DNA of 10,252 nt from Candidatus Nanopelagicales bacterium (GCA_025455985.1 JALOLM010000040.1:1-10252), one strand, 5' to 3'. Shown: positions 1 to 7,175, counted from the first letter of the stretch. The notes: generated by a model from the letters alone, not told the origin. Made by a program: numbers and translations.

Positions 1-72
1 CAACGGGTCTTCCGCACGTTCAATGCCGGGTCGCAGGCTTTCCGGGTCGAGTCTGAGCGGGTGCACTCATGA
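1..72 (+). CDS. 3' end of upstream hydrogenase-cluster gene, probably the [NiFe]-hydrogenase small (delta) subunit (partial)
   Basis: An open frame runs from base 1 to a TGA at 70-72 and gives 23 residues ending RVESERVHS. The stop overlaps the ATG of the large-subunit gene (ATGA, 69-72), so the two are translationally coupled. In group 3b hydrogenase operons the small subunit gene lies directly before the large one, which is the reason for the call. The tail itself carries no diagnostic cysteine motif, so the product is inferred from position only. That this is a coding tail is well supported; the identity is not. Confidence 0.55.
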   Translation, partial: QRVFRTFNAGSQAFRVESERVHS

Positions 73-1355
73 CTTCCAGGACTGTGAAAGTGGGAATGCT
101 GGCTCGCGTCGAGGGTGAGGGCGCGATGCTGGTGGACGTCCGAGACGGGAACGTGGAGGATGTGCAGTTGCGCATCTTCGAGCCGCCTCGCTTCTTCGAG
201 GGGTTCCTGCGGGGACGCGATTACCGCGAGCTTCCTGACATCACCGCTCGGATTTGCGGCATCTGCCCGGTCGCGTACCAGTTGAGCGCGTGCCTGGCGA
301 TCGAGGATGCGTGCGGCGTCGAGGTGTCCGAGGAGATCCGGCTGATGCGCCGGCTGCTCTACTGCGGTGAGTGGATCGAGAGCCACGCGCTGCACATCTT
401 CTTCCTGCACGCCCCGGACTTCCTGGGTTTCGACGGTGCCATAGAGATGGCCCGCGAGCACCGAGGCGTCGTGGAGGCGGCTCTGCGGATTAAACGTGCG
501 GGCAACGAGCTGATGGGTGTCGTCGGTGGCCGGTCTGTCCACCCCATCAACGTCAAGGTCGGGGGTTTCCATCGGATGCCGACGGGTCAGGAACTGCGGG
601 CCGTGCGGCCAGCACTGATCGCCGCCCGTGATGAGGTCCTCGAGTTGCTGCCGTTGCTCGCCGGTTTCGAGTTCCCCGAGTTCGAACAGCCTCACCTCTA
701 CCTGGCGCTCGGCGCCGAGAACGGATATCCGCTGGAGACCGGGTCCTTGGTGTCCAGCGACGGATTGCAGACCTCGGTGTCGGCCTTCGGGGATCACGTC
801 CGTGAGCAGCACGTTGAACATTCCAACGCGCTGCACGCGCAGTTCGACGGTCATCGCTACATGGTCGGACCGCTGGCGCGCTACAGTCTGCACTCCCGCG
901 CCCTGTCCACATTGGCAACACAGGCGGCTCTGGCTGTCGGGCTCGGGGAGGTCTGCCGCAATCCGTTCAAATCGATACTGGTGCGCGCAGTCGAACTGGT
1001 CTTTGCTCTCGACGAGGCCGTCCGGATCATCGACGGCTGGCAGGGGACTGCCGCGGCGGCGGTCCCGGTGACCATGCTCGGCGGCCAAGGCCACGGTGCT
1101 ACCGAGGCGCCGCGCGGGCTGCTGTACCACCGCTACCGCTTCGACGCCGACGGTTCGATTCTGGATGCGCAGATCGTGCCGCCCACTTCGCAGAACCAGC
1201 CGAGTATCGAGGACGACTTGCGGATCTTCGTGCAGGACCGACTGGACCTGGCCCACGACGAACTGACCCGGCAGTGCGAGACAGTGATCCGCAACTACGA
1301 CCCTTGCATCTCGTGTGCCACCCACTTCCTGGATCTGCGGATCGAGCGCAGGTGA
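69..1355 (+). CDS. [NiFe]-hydrogenase large (alpha) subunit, group 3b-like cytoplasmic bidirectional hydrogenase
   Basis: Catalytic subunit holding the Ni-Fe centre that interconverts H2 with protons and electrons; group 3b enzymes are soluble and use NADP(H). The 428-residue protein has the RVEGEG segment near the N-terminus (residues 13-18), the L1 motif RICGICPVAYQ (C63, C66) and the L2 motif DPCISCATH (C413, C416, H419), which together supply all four cysteine ligands. Tyr-Gln replaces the Ala-His seen after L1 in many uptake enzymes, which fits group 3b. Nine residues (FLDLRIERR) follow H419; by analogy with other [NiFe] enzymes this is the peptide removed after nickel insertion. The ATG overlaps the preceding stop and the TGA overlaps the GTG of the maturation protease, so all three belong to one operon. 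The exact subgroup (3b versus relatives) is from motif memory, not phylogeny. Confidence 0.93.
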   Translation: MTSRTVKVGMLARVEGEGAMLVDVRDGNVEDVQLRIFEPPRFFEGFLRGRDYRELPDITARICGICPVAYQLSACLAIEDACGVEVSEEIRLMRRLLYCGEWIESHALHIFFLHAPDFLGFDGAIEMAREHRGVVEAALRIKRAGNELMGVVGGRSVHPINVKVGGFHRMPTGQELRAVRPALIAARDEVLELLPLLAGFEFPEFEQPHLYLALGAENGYPLETGSLVSSDGLQTSVSAFGDHVREQHVEHSNALHAQFDGHRYMVGPLARYSLHSRALSTLATQAALAVGLGEVCRNPFKSILVRAVELVFALDEAVRIIDGWQGTAAAAVPVTMLGGQGHGATEAPRGLLYHRYRFDADGSILDAQIVPPTSQNQPSIEDDLRIFVQDRLDLAHDELTRQCETVIRNYDPCISCATHFLDLRIERR

Positions 1356-1798
1356 AGGCGCTTGTAGTCGGCCTCGGGTCATCGCACCGCGGCGACGATG
1401 CCTCAGGACCCGAGGTCGTCGCAGAGGTCGCGGCGTTGCGCCTGCCCGACGTCGAGGTGATGGTGATGGCCGATCCGGCCGCGCTTCTGGACCTGCCGCG
1501 GTCCGTGGACCTCCTGGTGCTGGTGGACGCTATGCGATCCGGTGCCGCGCCCGGCCAGGTCGCCGTGCTGACCGAGGGTGAGCTGCCGCCCGGAACGGCC
1601 GCCAACACCCACGAGTTGGGTCTCGCAGATGTGATCGAGTTGGCCCGCGCCTTGGATCGGGTGCCGCCGCGCCTGGTCATCGTGGCCATCGAGGCCGCGC
1701 ACTTCGACCACGGGATGCCGATGTCGTCCGCGGTCCAGGAAGCCGTGCCAGCTGCGGTGCGGACGGTTGTCGAGGTGCTCGGGGCGGCAGGCGGTTGA
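1352..1798 (+). CDS. Hydrogenase maturation endopeptidase (HycI/HyaD/HybD family)
   Basis: Nickel-dependent protease that trims the C-terminal peptide of the hydrogenase large subunit once the metal site is assembled. The GTG at 1352 is chosen because it overlaps the large-subunit stop (GTGA) and puts the conserved glycine-rich strand at the very N-terminus; this gives 148 residues, normal for the family. Visible signatures are GLGSSHRGDD (residues 7-16), VDAMRSG (D59) and NTHELGL (H87). By alignment in memory with E. coli HybD, D16, D59 and H87 are the metal ligands; D16 takes the place of a Glu in HybD, as in many HycI-type members. An in-frame start at 1274 lies inside the large-subunit gene and would add 26 residues before the fold, so it is less likely. 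Its neighbour is its expected substrate. Confidence 0.9.
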   Translation: MKALVVGLGSSHRGDDASGPEVVAEVAALRLPDVEVMVMADPAALLDLPRSVDLLVLVDAMRSGAAPGQVAVLTEGELPPGTAANTHELGLADVIELARALDRVPPRLVIVAIEAAHFDHGMPMSSAVQEAVPAAVRTVVEVLGAAGG

Positions 1799-1818
1799 AC
1801 CGCGAGTAAGTTGTCCGA

Positions 1819-1840
1819 CGCCGGTGGGGGAGAGCCGGCG
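1819..1840 (+). terminator. Weak stem-loop after the hydrogenase operon (possible terminator)
   Basis: CGCCGG (1819-1824) and CCGGCG (1835-1840) can form a six-pair stem around a ten-base loop, 20 bases past the protease stop. The nearest T-run (1855-1858) is 14 bases beyond the stem, so this is not a textbook intrinsic terminator. It may be fortuitous in GC-rich DNA. If not functional, hydrogenase transcripts would read into sbcD. Confidence 0.25.
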
Positions 1841-1895
1841 GGCGCGTCGAACGGTTTTGTCAGACCCCTGTGTAAGCATCAAATCCAGGAGCCAC

Positions 1896-1902
1896 GGGGA
1901 GG
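1896..1902 (+). promoter_or_regulatory. Shine-Dalgarno site deciding the sbcD start
   Basis: GGGGAGG lies five bases before the GTG at 1908. It is the strongest ribosome-binding match in the 109-base gap after the hydrogenase protease. It sets the start at 1908 rather than at upstream in-frame codons such as 1767, which would overlap the previous gene and add 47 residues unlike SbcD. Confidence 0.75.
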
Positions 1903-1907
1903 TCGAA

Positions 1908-3092
1908 GTGAGATTCCTACACACGTCGGACTGGCATTTGGGACGCGGTCTGCACGGCACCGCGCTGCACTCTGCGCAGGCGGCGGCGTTGTCGCGGATC
2001 GTGGAGATCGCGCGGGAAGAACGGGTTGATGCCGTCCTTATCGCAGGCGACGTCTATGACCGTTCAGTACCGCCTCTGGAGTCCGTGGGCCTGCTCAATC
2101 GCACCCTGAGCGAGCTGGCGCAGATCGCGCCCGTGATCCTGACTCCGGGTAACCACGACTCGGCCACACGACTGTCGTTCGGCGCGGGTCTGTTCCGCGA
2201 CTGCATTCATATCCGAGGTTGCATCGACGATGTGGGAACCCCGGTGATGCTTACTGATGGTCATGGGGATGTGGCCGTGTATGCGTTCCCGTACCTGGAC
2301 CCCGACGAGGCTCGGCACCGTCTGGCGGACGGCGAGCAACCGCTGACCCGTAGCCACCAGGCCGTCCTCAGCGCTGCGATGGATCGCGTCCGAGACGACC
2401 TGGCCCGTCGCGACGGCGTTCGCAGTGTCGTTGTGGCACACGCTTTCGTCGTCGGATCCAGCGGCCGGGAGTCGGCCGAGGTCAGCGAATCGGAGCGCGA
2501 CATCACCGTCGGTACCGTCGACTGCGTCGGCACGGATGTGTTCCGCGGGGTGGACTACGTGGCGCTCGGACACCTGCACGGCCGCCAGTCGCCGGGTTCG
2601 GCAGACGACGGTCCGGTTGTCCACTACAGCGGCTCGCCCCTGCGGTACTCCTTCTCGGAGAGCAACCACATCAAAGGCGTGACGATCGTGGACGTCGATG
2701 CCCACGGAGTCGTCACTCTGCGCACGGTGGACATCGAACAGCCTCGGGCCATGGCCCGGATACAAGGGCCCATCGCAGACCTCCTGGCCGACGATGGACC
2801 CTTCGCCGCTCACCGCGACGCATGGGTGCAAGTGACCGTGACCGACCCGAGTCGGCCCAGCGACATGATCGCCAGGATCCGCAGCGTATTTGCACACTGC
2901 CTGGTGATCCGCTTCGAACCGAATGGGCAGCCGGTGACGATGGGTCAGCGTGGTGTTGCCGTCACGACCATGGCGCCGCGCGACGTGTTGGCCGACTTCA
3001 TCGAGGAGATGGGCGGTGTCGCCGCATCCGATCGGGAACTCGCCGCGCTGGAACCGTTGCTGGCGCAAGCGTTCGGAGGTGGGCACTCATGA
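1908..3092 (+). CDS. sbcD: Exonuclease SbcCD, nuclease subunit SbcD (Mre11-like)
   Basis: Metal-dependent phosphodiesterase subunit of the SbcCD complex, which trims DNA ends, removes protein blocks and cleaves hairpins formed at inverted repeats. The 394-residue product begins V/MRFLHTSDWHLG (D8, H10), followed by GDVYDR (D48), PGNHDS (N82, H83), VAHAF (H178) and GHLH (H222, H224). This is the full set of calcineurin-like phosphoesterase motifs that bind two metal ions in Mre11/SbcD. The remaining C-terminal part would hold the capping and SbcC-binding region. The GTG start at 1908 is set by a good Shine-Dalgarno site and puts the first catalytic motif at the N-terminus. The stop overlaps the ATG of sbcC, a typical coupled pair. 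No residue appears to be missing. Confidence 0.95.
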   Translation: MRFLHTSDWHLGRGLHGTALHSAQAAALSRIVEIAREERVDAVLIAGDVYDRSVPPLESVGLLNRTLSELAQIAPVILTPGNHDSATRLSFGAGLFRDCIHIRGCIDDVGTPVMLTDGHGDVAVYAFPYLDPDEARHRLADGEQPLTRSHQAVLSAAMDRVRDDLARRDGVRSVVVAHAFVVGSSGRESAEVSESERDITVGTVDCVGTDVFRGVDYVALGHLHGRQSPGSADDGPVVHYSGSPLRYSFSESNHIKGVTIVDVDAHGVVTLRTVDIEQPRAMARIQGPIADLLADDGPFAAHRDAWVQVTVTDPSRPSDMIARIRSVFAHCLVIRFEPNGQPVTMGQRGVAVTTMAPRDVLADFIEEMGGVAASDRELAALEPLLAQAFGGGHS

Positions 3093-6085
3093 GGATTCAT
3101 CGTTTGACCTTCCGCGGCATCGGTCCGTTCAAGGACGAGCAGAGCCTGGACATCGATGAGGTCGGTCAGCAGGGACTGTTCCTGCTGGACGGACCCACAG
3201 GTGTGGGCAAGTCCACCATTGTGGATGCGATCGTCTTCGCCCTGTTCGGGGAGCCGGCCACTCAGCACGGCAAGGACCGGATGGTGTCGGACTTCCTCGG
3301 CCAGGACATCCCCAAGGCCGAGCGGCCTTATGTGGAACTGACTGTGACCACCTCCGCTGGGACCTATCGGATCCGTCGAGAGCCGAAGTCGCCATACACA
3401 TCGCGAAAGGGCGACACCCGCGAGCATGCGGCGACGGTGCAACTGTGGCGCCTGGCCAACGAGGGTGCAGCGGATGGTGAGTTGATCTCCAATCGCGCAG
3501 AGGAAGTCGGCCGCGAGGTGGTCGACATGCTGGGGCTGGATCGCAGCCAAGTGCTCAGCACGATGTTCCTGGCCCAGGGGCAGTTCGCCCGGTTCCTGCA
3601 GGCCGGCTCCGACGAGCGCCGCACAATTCTGCAGAGGGTCTTCAACACCGAGCCCTACGCCCAACTGCAGAGGGATCTGGTCAACGCCCGCAAGGAGGCG
3701 TTCCGCACGCGATCAGAGGCACGCGCCCGGTTGTCGCAGGCCATTGCAGTGCTGGCGCATGCTGCGCAGTGGGAGATGGACCCCGGCGAGTTCACTGAGA
3801 CGTATTGTCGGCAGCCGCGCGTGGAGCAAGAGGGCATCTCAGCCCGGTTGGCCGTTTTCCAGAACGACCTTGATGTTCTTCGGGAGCAACTGACCGCTGG
3901 CCGAGAGGAAGCGGCCCGGGCGGACCGTGAGTGGCGCACTGCACAGGACCGGACGCGCTTGGTGGAGCGGAAGCTCGCACTCGTCGGCTCTCAGGCCGCC
4001 CTCCAGCTCAAGAAGACCGACATGGACGAACTGGAAGCGATGGTGGCCGCCGCCCGGGCTGCCGCTCCACTGGCTGTTGCCCATGACTTGGTGACCAAGT
4101 GCACGACGCAGGCCGACCAGGCCGATCAGGACGCGCTCGTGGTACTGCGCAACTTGCCCGCCAGCGAACATGGGCTCACCTCCGCAGAGCTTGGGCAACT
4201 GCAGGAGCAGGTGACACGTGAGCAGAACGGACTGGCCGAGGCGCTTCTCGCCGAGGAGCAACTGCCGGCCAAGCGTCAGGCGACGGCCTCGCTTGACGAT
4301 CGGATCACACGGATGTTGGCCGACCGTGCAAGCGACGCCCGTCAGGTGGAGGAACTGCCGGAGGTCGTCCGAGCACTGACCGACGAGTGTGACGGCCTTG
4401 CGCGCGCTGCAGCCTTGGAGGAGCATGCGGCGCAGACCCTCCAGGAGGCGCAAGGCGCCAATGAACGGCTGCGAAAGGTTGAGGCTCTCAGAGAGGCGCA
4501 GGAGCGGGACTTCGCCAGCGTGCGCGAGGCCAGCCGGCTGAGTCAGGCAGCCGACCAGTTGCTGGACCTCACGGTGCAGCAGTACCGCAGCGGCCTGGCA
4601 GCCGAACTGGCCGATCTGCTGGTCGATGGGCAGCCGTGTACGGTCTGCGGTTCCCAGACCCATCCGAGCCCTGCGCTCAAGGCGGTCGACCACGTTTCCG
4701 CCGACACGGTGGATCTGCGCGACAGTGAGGCACGCATCTTGCGCGATCGGCTCGCGGAACGTCAGCAGCAGTTGGTGGCCACTGAGTCCGTCCTCGAACT
4801 CGAGGAGACCCGGCTCGGCGGTCAGGATTCCGAGAGTCTCGCCCTGGCGGAGAAGCAGGCGAAGCAGGCTCTGCAGGAGGCCGTTGACGCCGGGCTGCTC
4901 CTTCGCCGGCGCAAAGCGGAGCTGGCCGATCACGTCGAATCGCTGGACGCCGCTGCCAAGCGGATTCAGGCCCTCGACGTCGCCTGCGCGGCGGCGGTCA
5001 AAGAGCGCGAAATCCTGCTGGAGCAGGTCTCGGCGGCCCAGAAACTGGTGAACGAGCATGCCGCCGGATTCGATTCCGTCGCCGCCCGGCACGGCGCTCT
5101 TCGCGACCGGATCGAGGCCCTCGCCGGTGCGGTCAAAGCCTGCGAGATCCGCGAGCGCGCTCACCTGGATCTGATCGGGGCCCAGCGCGCGTTCGACGCA
5201 CGCTTGGCCGACTCCCCCTTCTCGGATGCCGGGTCTGTCCTGGCCTCGGCACAACCGAGTACGTGGATCGAGGACAGCCAAGCTGTGGTTCTCAGTTACC
5301 GCGACCAGGTGAGTGGGTTGACCGCGCAACTGCAATCCCCGGAATTTGAAGGCGTCGGCATCGACGAGACCTACGACCTCGAAGCACTGGAGCGGACGGC
5401 TGTGTCGGCCGCGAGCAGCGCCGATGTGTGTCAGAAACGGGAGATCGACGCCAGTCGCCGGGTGCAGCAGTGTACTGACGCCAACGCCAGCGTGAAGTCC
5501 GCGTGGGCGGCCGTGGAGCGGACACACGATGCCACAGCGCCCCTGATCCGATTGGCCGACCTCGCCAACGGAGACAGTGCGAACCACCACCACATCGAGT
5601 TGCGGACCTACGTGGTCATGCGCCGGTTCGCGGAGGTCGTGGACGCCGCGAACGCGCACCTGGCGAGTATGTCGGACGGCCGGTACCGGCTCGAAGCCAC
5701 GGGCGGGGGGGTCGGTCTGGAACGCAAGATCGGTCTGGCGTTGCACGTGTACGACGACCGCACCGACGCCGCCCGTACTCCCGGCACGCTGTCCGGGGGA
5801 GAGACGTTCTACGTCTCCCTGTCCCTTGCGCTCGGGCTCGCAGACGTCGTGCAGGCGGAGGCCGGCGGGGTCAGCCTGGAAACCCTTTTCGTCGACGAGG
5901 GTTTCGGCAGTCTGGATGCCGAGACGCTGGACACCGTCATGAACGTACTCACCCGGCTGGGTCGGGGTTCACGTACCGTGGGGCTGATCAGCCACGTCGA
6001 GGAACTCAAGCGACGCATCCCCGACCGGATCGAGATCCATCGGCCGGACCCGAATGGTCCGTCCCAGGTCAAGATCCGGCAGTGA
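3089..6085 (+). CDS. sbcC: Exonuclease SbcCD, ATPase subunit SbcC (Rad50-like)
   Basis: SMC-like ATPase that partners SbcD and gates its access to DNA ends. Of 998 residues, the N-terminal half of the ABC head carries Walker A GPTGVGKST (35-43) and the Q-loop FLAQGQF (160-166). Two long Glu/Arg/Ala/Leu-rich coiled coils follow, separated by the zinc-hook motif PCTVC (C517, C520) almost exactly mid-protein. The C-terminal half-head has the signature LSGGE (901-905), Walker B with LFVDEGFG (D936, E937), the D-loop SLD (941-943) and the switch histidine H969. The start at 3089 overlaps the sbcD stop (ATGA) and is preceded by GGAGGT (3075-3080); an in-frame start at 2822 lies inside sbcD and is not credible. 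Length is close to E. coli SbcC. The stop lies one base from the stop of a convergent gene. Confidence 0.96.
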   Translation: MRIHRLTFRGIGPFKDEQSLDIDEVGQQGLFLLDGPTGVGKSTIVDAIVFALFGEPATQHGKDRMVSDFLGQDIPKAERPYVELTVTTSAGTYRIRREPKSPYTSRKGDTREHAATVQLWRLANEGAADGELISNRAEEVGREVVDMLGLDRSQVLSTMFLAQGQFARFLQAGSDERRTILQRVFNTEPYAQLQRDLVNARKEAFRTRSEARARLSQAIAVLAHAAQWEMDPGEFTETYCRQPRVEQEGISARLAVFQNDLDVLREQLTAGREEAARADREWRTAQDRTRLVERKLALVGSQAALQLKKTDMDELEAMVAAARAAAPLAVAHDLVTKCTTQADQADQDALVVLRNLPASEHGLTSAELGQLQEQVTREQNGLAEALLAEEQLPAKRQATASLDDRITRMLADRASDARQVEELPEVVRALTDECDGLARAAALEEHAAQTLQEAQGANERLRKVEALREAQERDFASVREASRLSQAADQLLDLTVQQYRSGLAAELADLLVDGQPCTVCGSQTHPSPALKAVDHVSADTVDLRDSEARILRDRLAERQQQLVATESVLELEETRLGGQDSESLALAEKQAKQALQEAVDAGLLLRRRKAELADHVESLDAAAKRIQALDVACAAAVKEREILLEQVSAAQKLVNEHAAGFDSVAARHGALRDRIEALAGAVKACEIRERAHLDLIGAQRAFDARLADSPFSDAGSVLASAQPSTWIEDSQAVVLSYRDQVSGLTAQLQSPEFEGVGIDETYDLEALERTAVSAASSADVCQKREIDASRRVQQCTDANASVKSAWAAVERTHDATAPLIRLADLANGDSANHHHIELRTYVVMRRFAEVVDAANAHLASMSDGRYRLEATGGGVGLERKIGLALHVYDDRTDAARTPGTLSGGETFYVSLSLALGLADVVQAEAGGVSLETLFVDEGFGSLDAETLDTVMNVLTRLGRGSRTVGLISHVEELKRRIPDRIEIHRPDPNGPSQVKIRQ

Positions 6086-6086
6086 T

Positions 6087-6806
6087 TCAGGCGCGGCCGT
6101 AGTAGGGCTCTGCCCATCCCAGGTACGGGCCCCAGCGGTCGAGCGTGCGCCAGGAGACGATCTTCACCCGGCCGCTGCCGACGTTGGTCACCACGAGGCC
6201 GCGACCGATGTAGGTGGCCACGTGACCGGCAGGGTTACTGGTCCGCCAGAAGAGCTGGGCACCGATTGGCGCGTAGCGGTTCTTGTGGCCGTACCCGGCG
6301 CTGCGGGCGCGGAACCACTGGCGAAGTGCGGTGGAGGTGCGACCAGCACTGATGCCGTAGGCGTCGTCGACCAGGCGCAGGCAGCCGTTGCGGTATCCGC
6401 TGCGACCGCTACGTGCCCACTGCGTGAGCCGGTAGACGGCGGCCATGGGGGTGTAACGGGTGCCCCGGGTGCGCATGCTGACGCCGCCACGCGAGGTCCG
6501 GATGCCAACCCGCTTGCGTTTGACGACGGGGTTGACGGTGGCAGCTGGGGTGCTGGCAACGGGCGCTGGTTCGGTGGGCGCGACAGGCTCGACAGGCGGG
6601 TCGACGGGGTCAACGGGGTCGACCGGCGGGTCAACGGGGTCAACTGGCGGGTCAACCGGATCGACGGGCGGGTCAACCGGGGCCGGCGGCTGCACCGGGC
6701 CGGGGTCGACAACGATGGGTGGTGTGGTGTCTTCGGCCATAGCCGGAGCGGTCATCATGACCGGCAGCACGGCCGCCGTTCCGATGATCTTGTGACGAAG
6801 CTTCAT
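6087..6806 (-). CDS. Secreted NlpC/P60-like cysteine peptidase with Pro-Val-Asp repeat linker (putative cell-wall hydrolase)
   Basis: A 239-residue exported protein, probably a peptidoglycan endopeptidase cutting peptide stems in the cell wall. Residues 1-24 form a signal peptide (basic MKLRHK, hydrophobic core, AMA cleavage site before E25). Residues 29-90 are a proline-rich spacer with VDPPVDP repeats that probably spans or sits in the wall. After a basic stretch, residues 118-239 resemble an NlpC/P60 domain, with C142 in NGCLRLVDDAYG, H195 in AGHVATYIGRG and N208 as a possible third polar residue. The start is the ATG at 6806, because it begins the signal peptide and has AGGAAGAG four bases upstream; an in-frame start at 6914 would bury the signal peptide. 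It is monocistronic and convergent with sbcC. The Cys-Leu-Arg context differs from the common DCSG, so a related amidase-like or inactive fold is possible. Confidence 0.7.
   Translation of the reverse strand: MKLRHKIIGTAAVLPVMMTAPAMAEDTTPPIVVDPGPVQPPAPVDPPVDPVDPPVDPVDPPVDPVDPVDPPVEPVAPTEPAPVASTPAATVNPVVKRKRVGIRTSRGGVSMRTRGTRYTPMAAVYRLTQWARSGRSGYRNGCLRLVDDAYGISAGRTSTALRQWFRARSAGYGHKNRYAPIGAQLFWRTSNPAGHVATYIGRGLVVTNVGSGRVKIVSWRTLDRWGPYLGWAEPYYGRA
6582..6677 (-). repeat. In-frame tandem repeat encoding VDPPVDP units
   Basis: On the minus strand this stretch encodes about four copies of a seven-residue unit, VDPPVDP (21 bases), with one shortened VDP copy and a final PPVEP variant. Copies differ at third positions, so the array is imperfect at DNA level. 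It forms the extended linker between signal peptide and catalytic domain. Arrays of this kind commonly change copy number by slippage. Confidence 0.8.
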
Positions 6807-6810
6807 GCAA

Positions 6811-6818
6811 CTCTTCCT
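6811..6818 (-). promoter_or_regulatory. Shine-Dalgarno site of the NlpC/P60-like gene
   Basis: Read on the minus strand this is AGGAAGAG, four bases before the ATG at 6806. The spacing is short but usable. It supports the start that begins the signal peptide. Confidence 0.6.
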
Positions 6819-6836
6819 GTGTGCGAATGGACTCGG

Positions 6837-6860
6837 GATCGGGCCATTGGCCCTGCGATC
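6837..6860 (-). repeat. Stem-loop in the leader of the NlpC/P60-like gene
   Basis: GGGCCA (6841-6846) and TGGCCC (6848-6853) are perfect inverted repeats around one base, flanked by GATC at 6837-6840 and GATC at 6857-6860. On the minus-strand transcript the GATC pair can extend the stem past a three-base bulge. The inner arms would need to open a little to form a loop, so in DNA it may act as a palindromic protein site instead. It lies 30-54 bases before the start codon at 6806. Confidence 0.5.
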
Positions 6861-6872
6861 AGCGGAGGTGCG

Positions 6873-6890
6873 GCGCGCCGGGTGGCGCGC
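6873..6890 (-). repeat. Perfect 7-bp hairpin with 4-base loop
   Basis: GCGCGCC (6873-6879) and GGCGCGC (6884-6890) pair perfectly around a four-base loop. All pairs are G-C, so it would be a very stable hairpin in the hydrolase leader RNA. There is no T-run on either side, so it is not a terminator as it stands. Confidence 0.5.
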
Positions 6891-6947
6891 GGGCAAACCA
6901 ATGCCCGGGATCATGACGTGCGAATCCCCAACCGGAAGCTGCTCAAG

Positions 6948-6962
6948 CCGTCGTGACGACGG
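6948..6962. repeat. 15-bp palindrome, possible operator
   Basis: CCGTCGT (6948-6954) and ACGACGG (6956-6962) are perfect inverted repeats around a single G. This size and symmetry suit the binding site of a dimeric regulator better than an RNA hairpin, since the loop would be a single base. The regulator is unknown. A shorter GGGG/CCCC pair (6961-6974) overlaps its right end. Confidence 0.4.
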
Positions 6963-7134
6963 GGCAGTGACCCCTCCGTGGCGAGTGTTTCGTAAGAAGA
7001 CTCCAATGCATTTTCTGCTGTGCCTTGCCTGAACACCGTAGGCATACTTTTCTCAAGATTTACCCAGCGGACGGGCGTTTGTGGGAATGGTCACAGTTTG
7101 TTCAAGGAATTGTCCGTTTTGCCTCAAGGCGATC

Positions 7135-7143
7135 TGTGGATAA
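7135..7143 (-). promoter_or_regulatory. Perfect DnaA-box 9-mer
   Basis: The plus strand reads TGTGGATAA, the exact complement of the consensus TTATCCACA. It sits in the A/T-richer half of the intergenic region, about 75 bases before the start at 7219. Only one perfect copy is present, with weak partial matches nearby (for example TTGTCCGTT near 7110), so this is not an origin. It could be a DnaA regulatory site or chance. Confidence 0.35.
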
Positions 7144-7148
7144 CCCCC

Positions 7149-7175
7149 GTGACGCGACGACTCCGGTCGCGTCGC
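7149..7175 (+). repeat. 8 to 10-bp inverted repeat upstream of the Vps62-like gene
   Basis: GACGCGAC (7151-7158) and GTCGCGTC (7166-7173) are perfect inverted repeats around seven bases; a T-G and a G-C pair extend the stem to 7149-7175. The repeat ends about 30 bases before the -10 box of the next gene, where an operator would lie. As a plus-strand RNA it is followed by CATCATTTCT, which is too poor in T for a strong terminator. Confidence 0.5.

Noticed and set aside
1847..1864. Possible LexA/SOS box upstream of sbcD
   Set aside because: The left half TCGAAC is perfect, but the right half does not match GTTCGA at the standard four-base spacing, so SOS control is not supported.
2064..3086. 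340-codon open frame on the minus strand opposite sbcD
   Set aside because: sbcD on the plus strand has a full motif set. The antisense product is Arg/His-rich without recognisable features.
3839..5746. 635-codon open frame on the minus strand opposite sbcC
   Set aside because: It mirrors the codon pattern of a clear sbcC gene with every catalytic motif in place. Its translation shows no recognisable domain, and long antisense frames are normal in GC-rich coding DNA.
6916..6935. tRNA-like T-loop (GCGAATCCCC)
   Set aside because: The flanking bases do not form the five-pair T-stem, and no acceptor, D or anticodon arms can be placed around it.
6807..7010. c-di-AMP (ydaO) riboswitch before the NlpC/P60-like gene
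   Set aside because: The family and leader length suggested it, but the conserved CAGCUAACC-type 3' core and the GGGUGAAUC-type element are not found on the minus strand.
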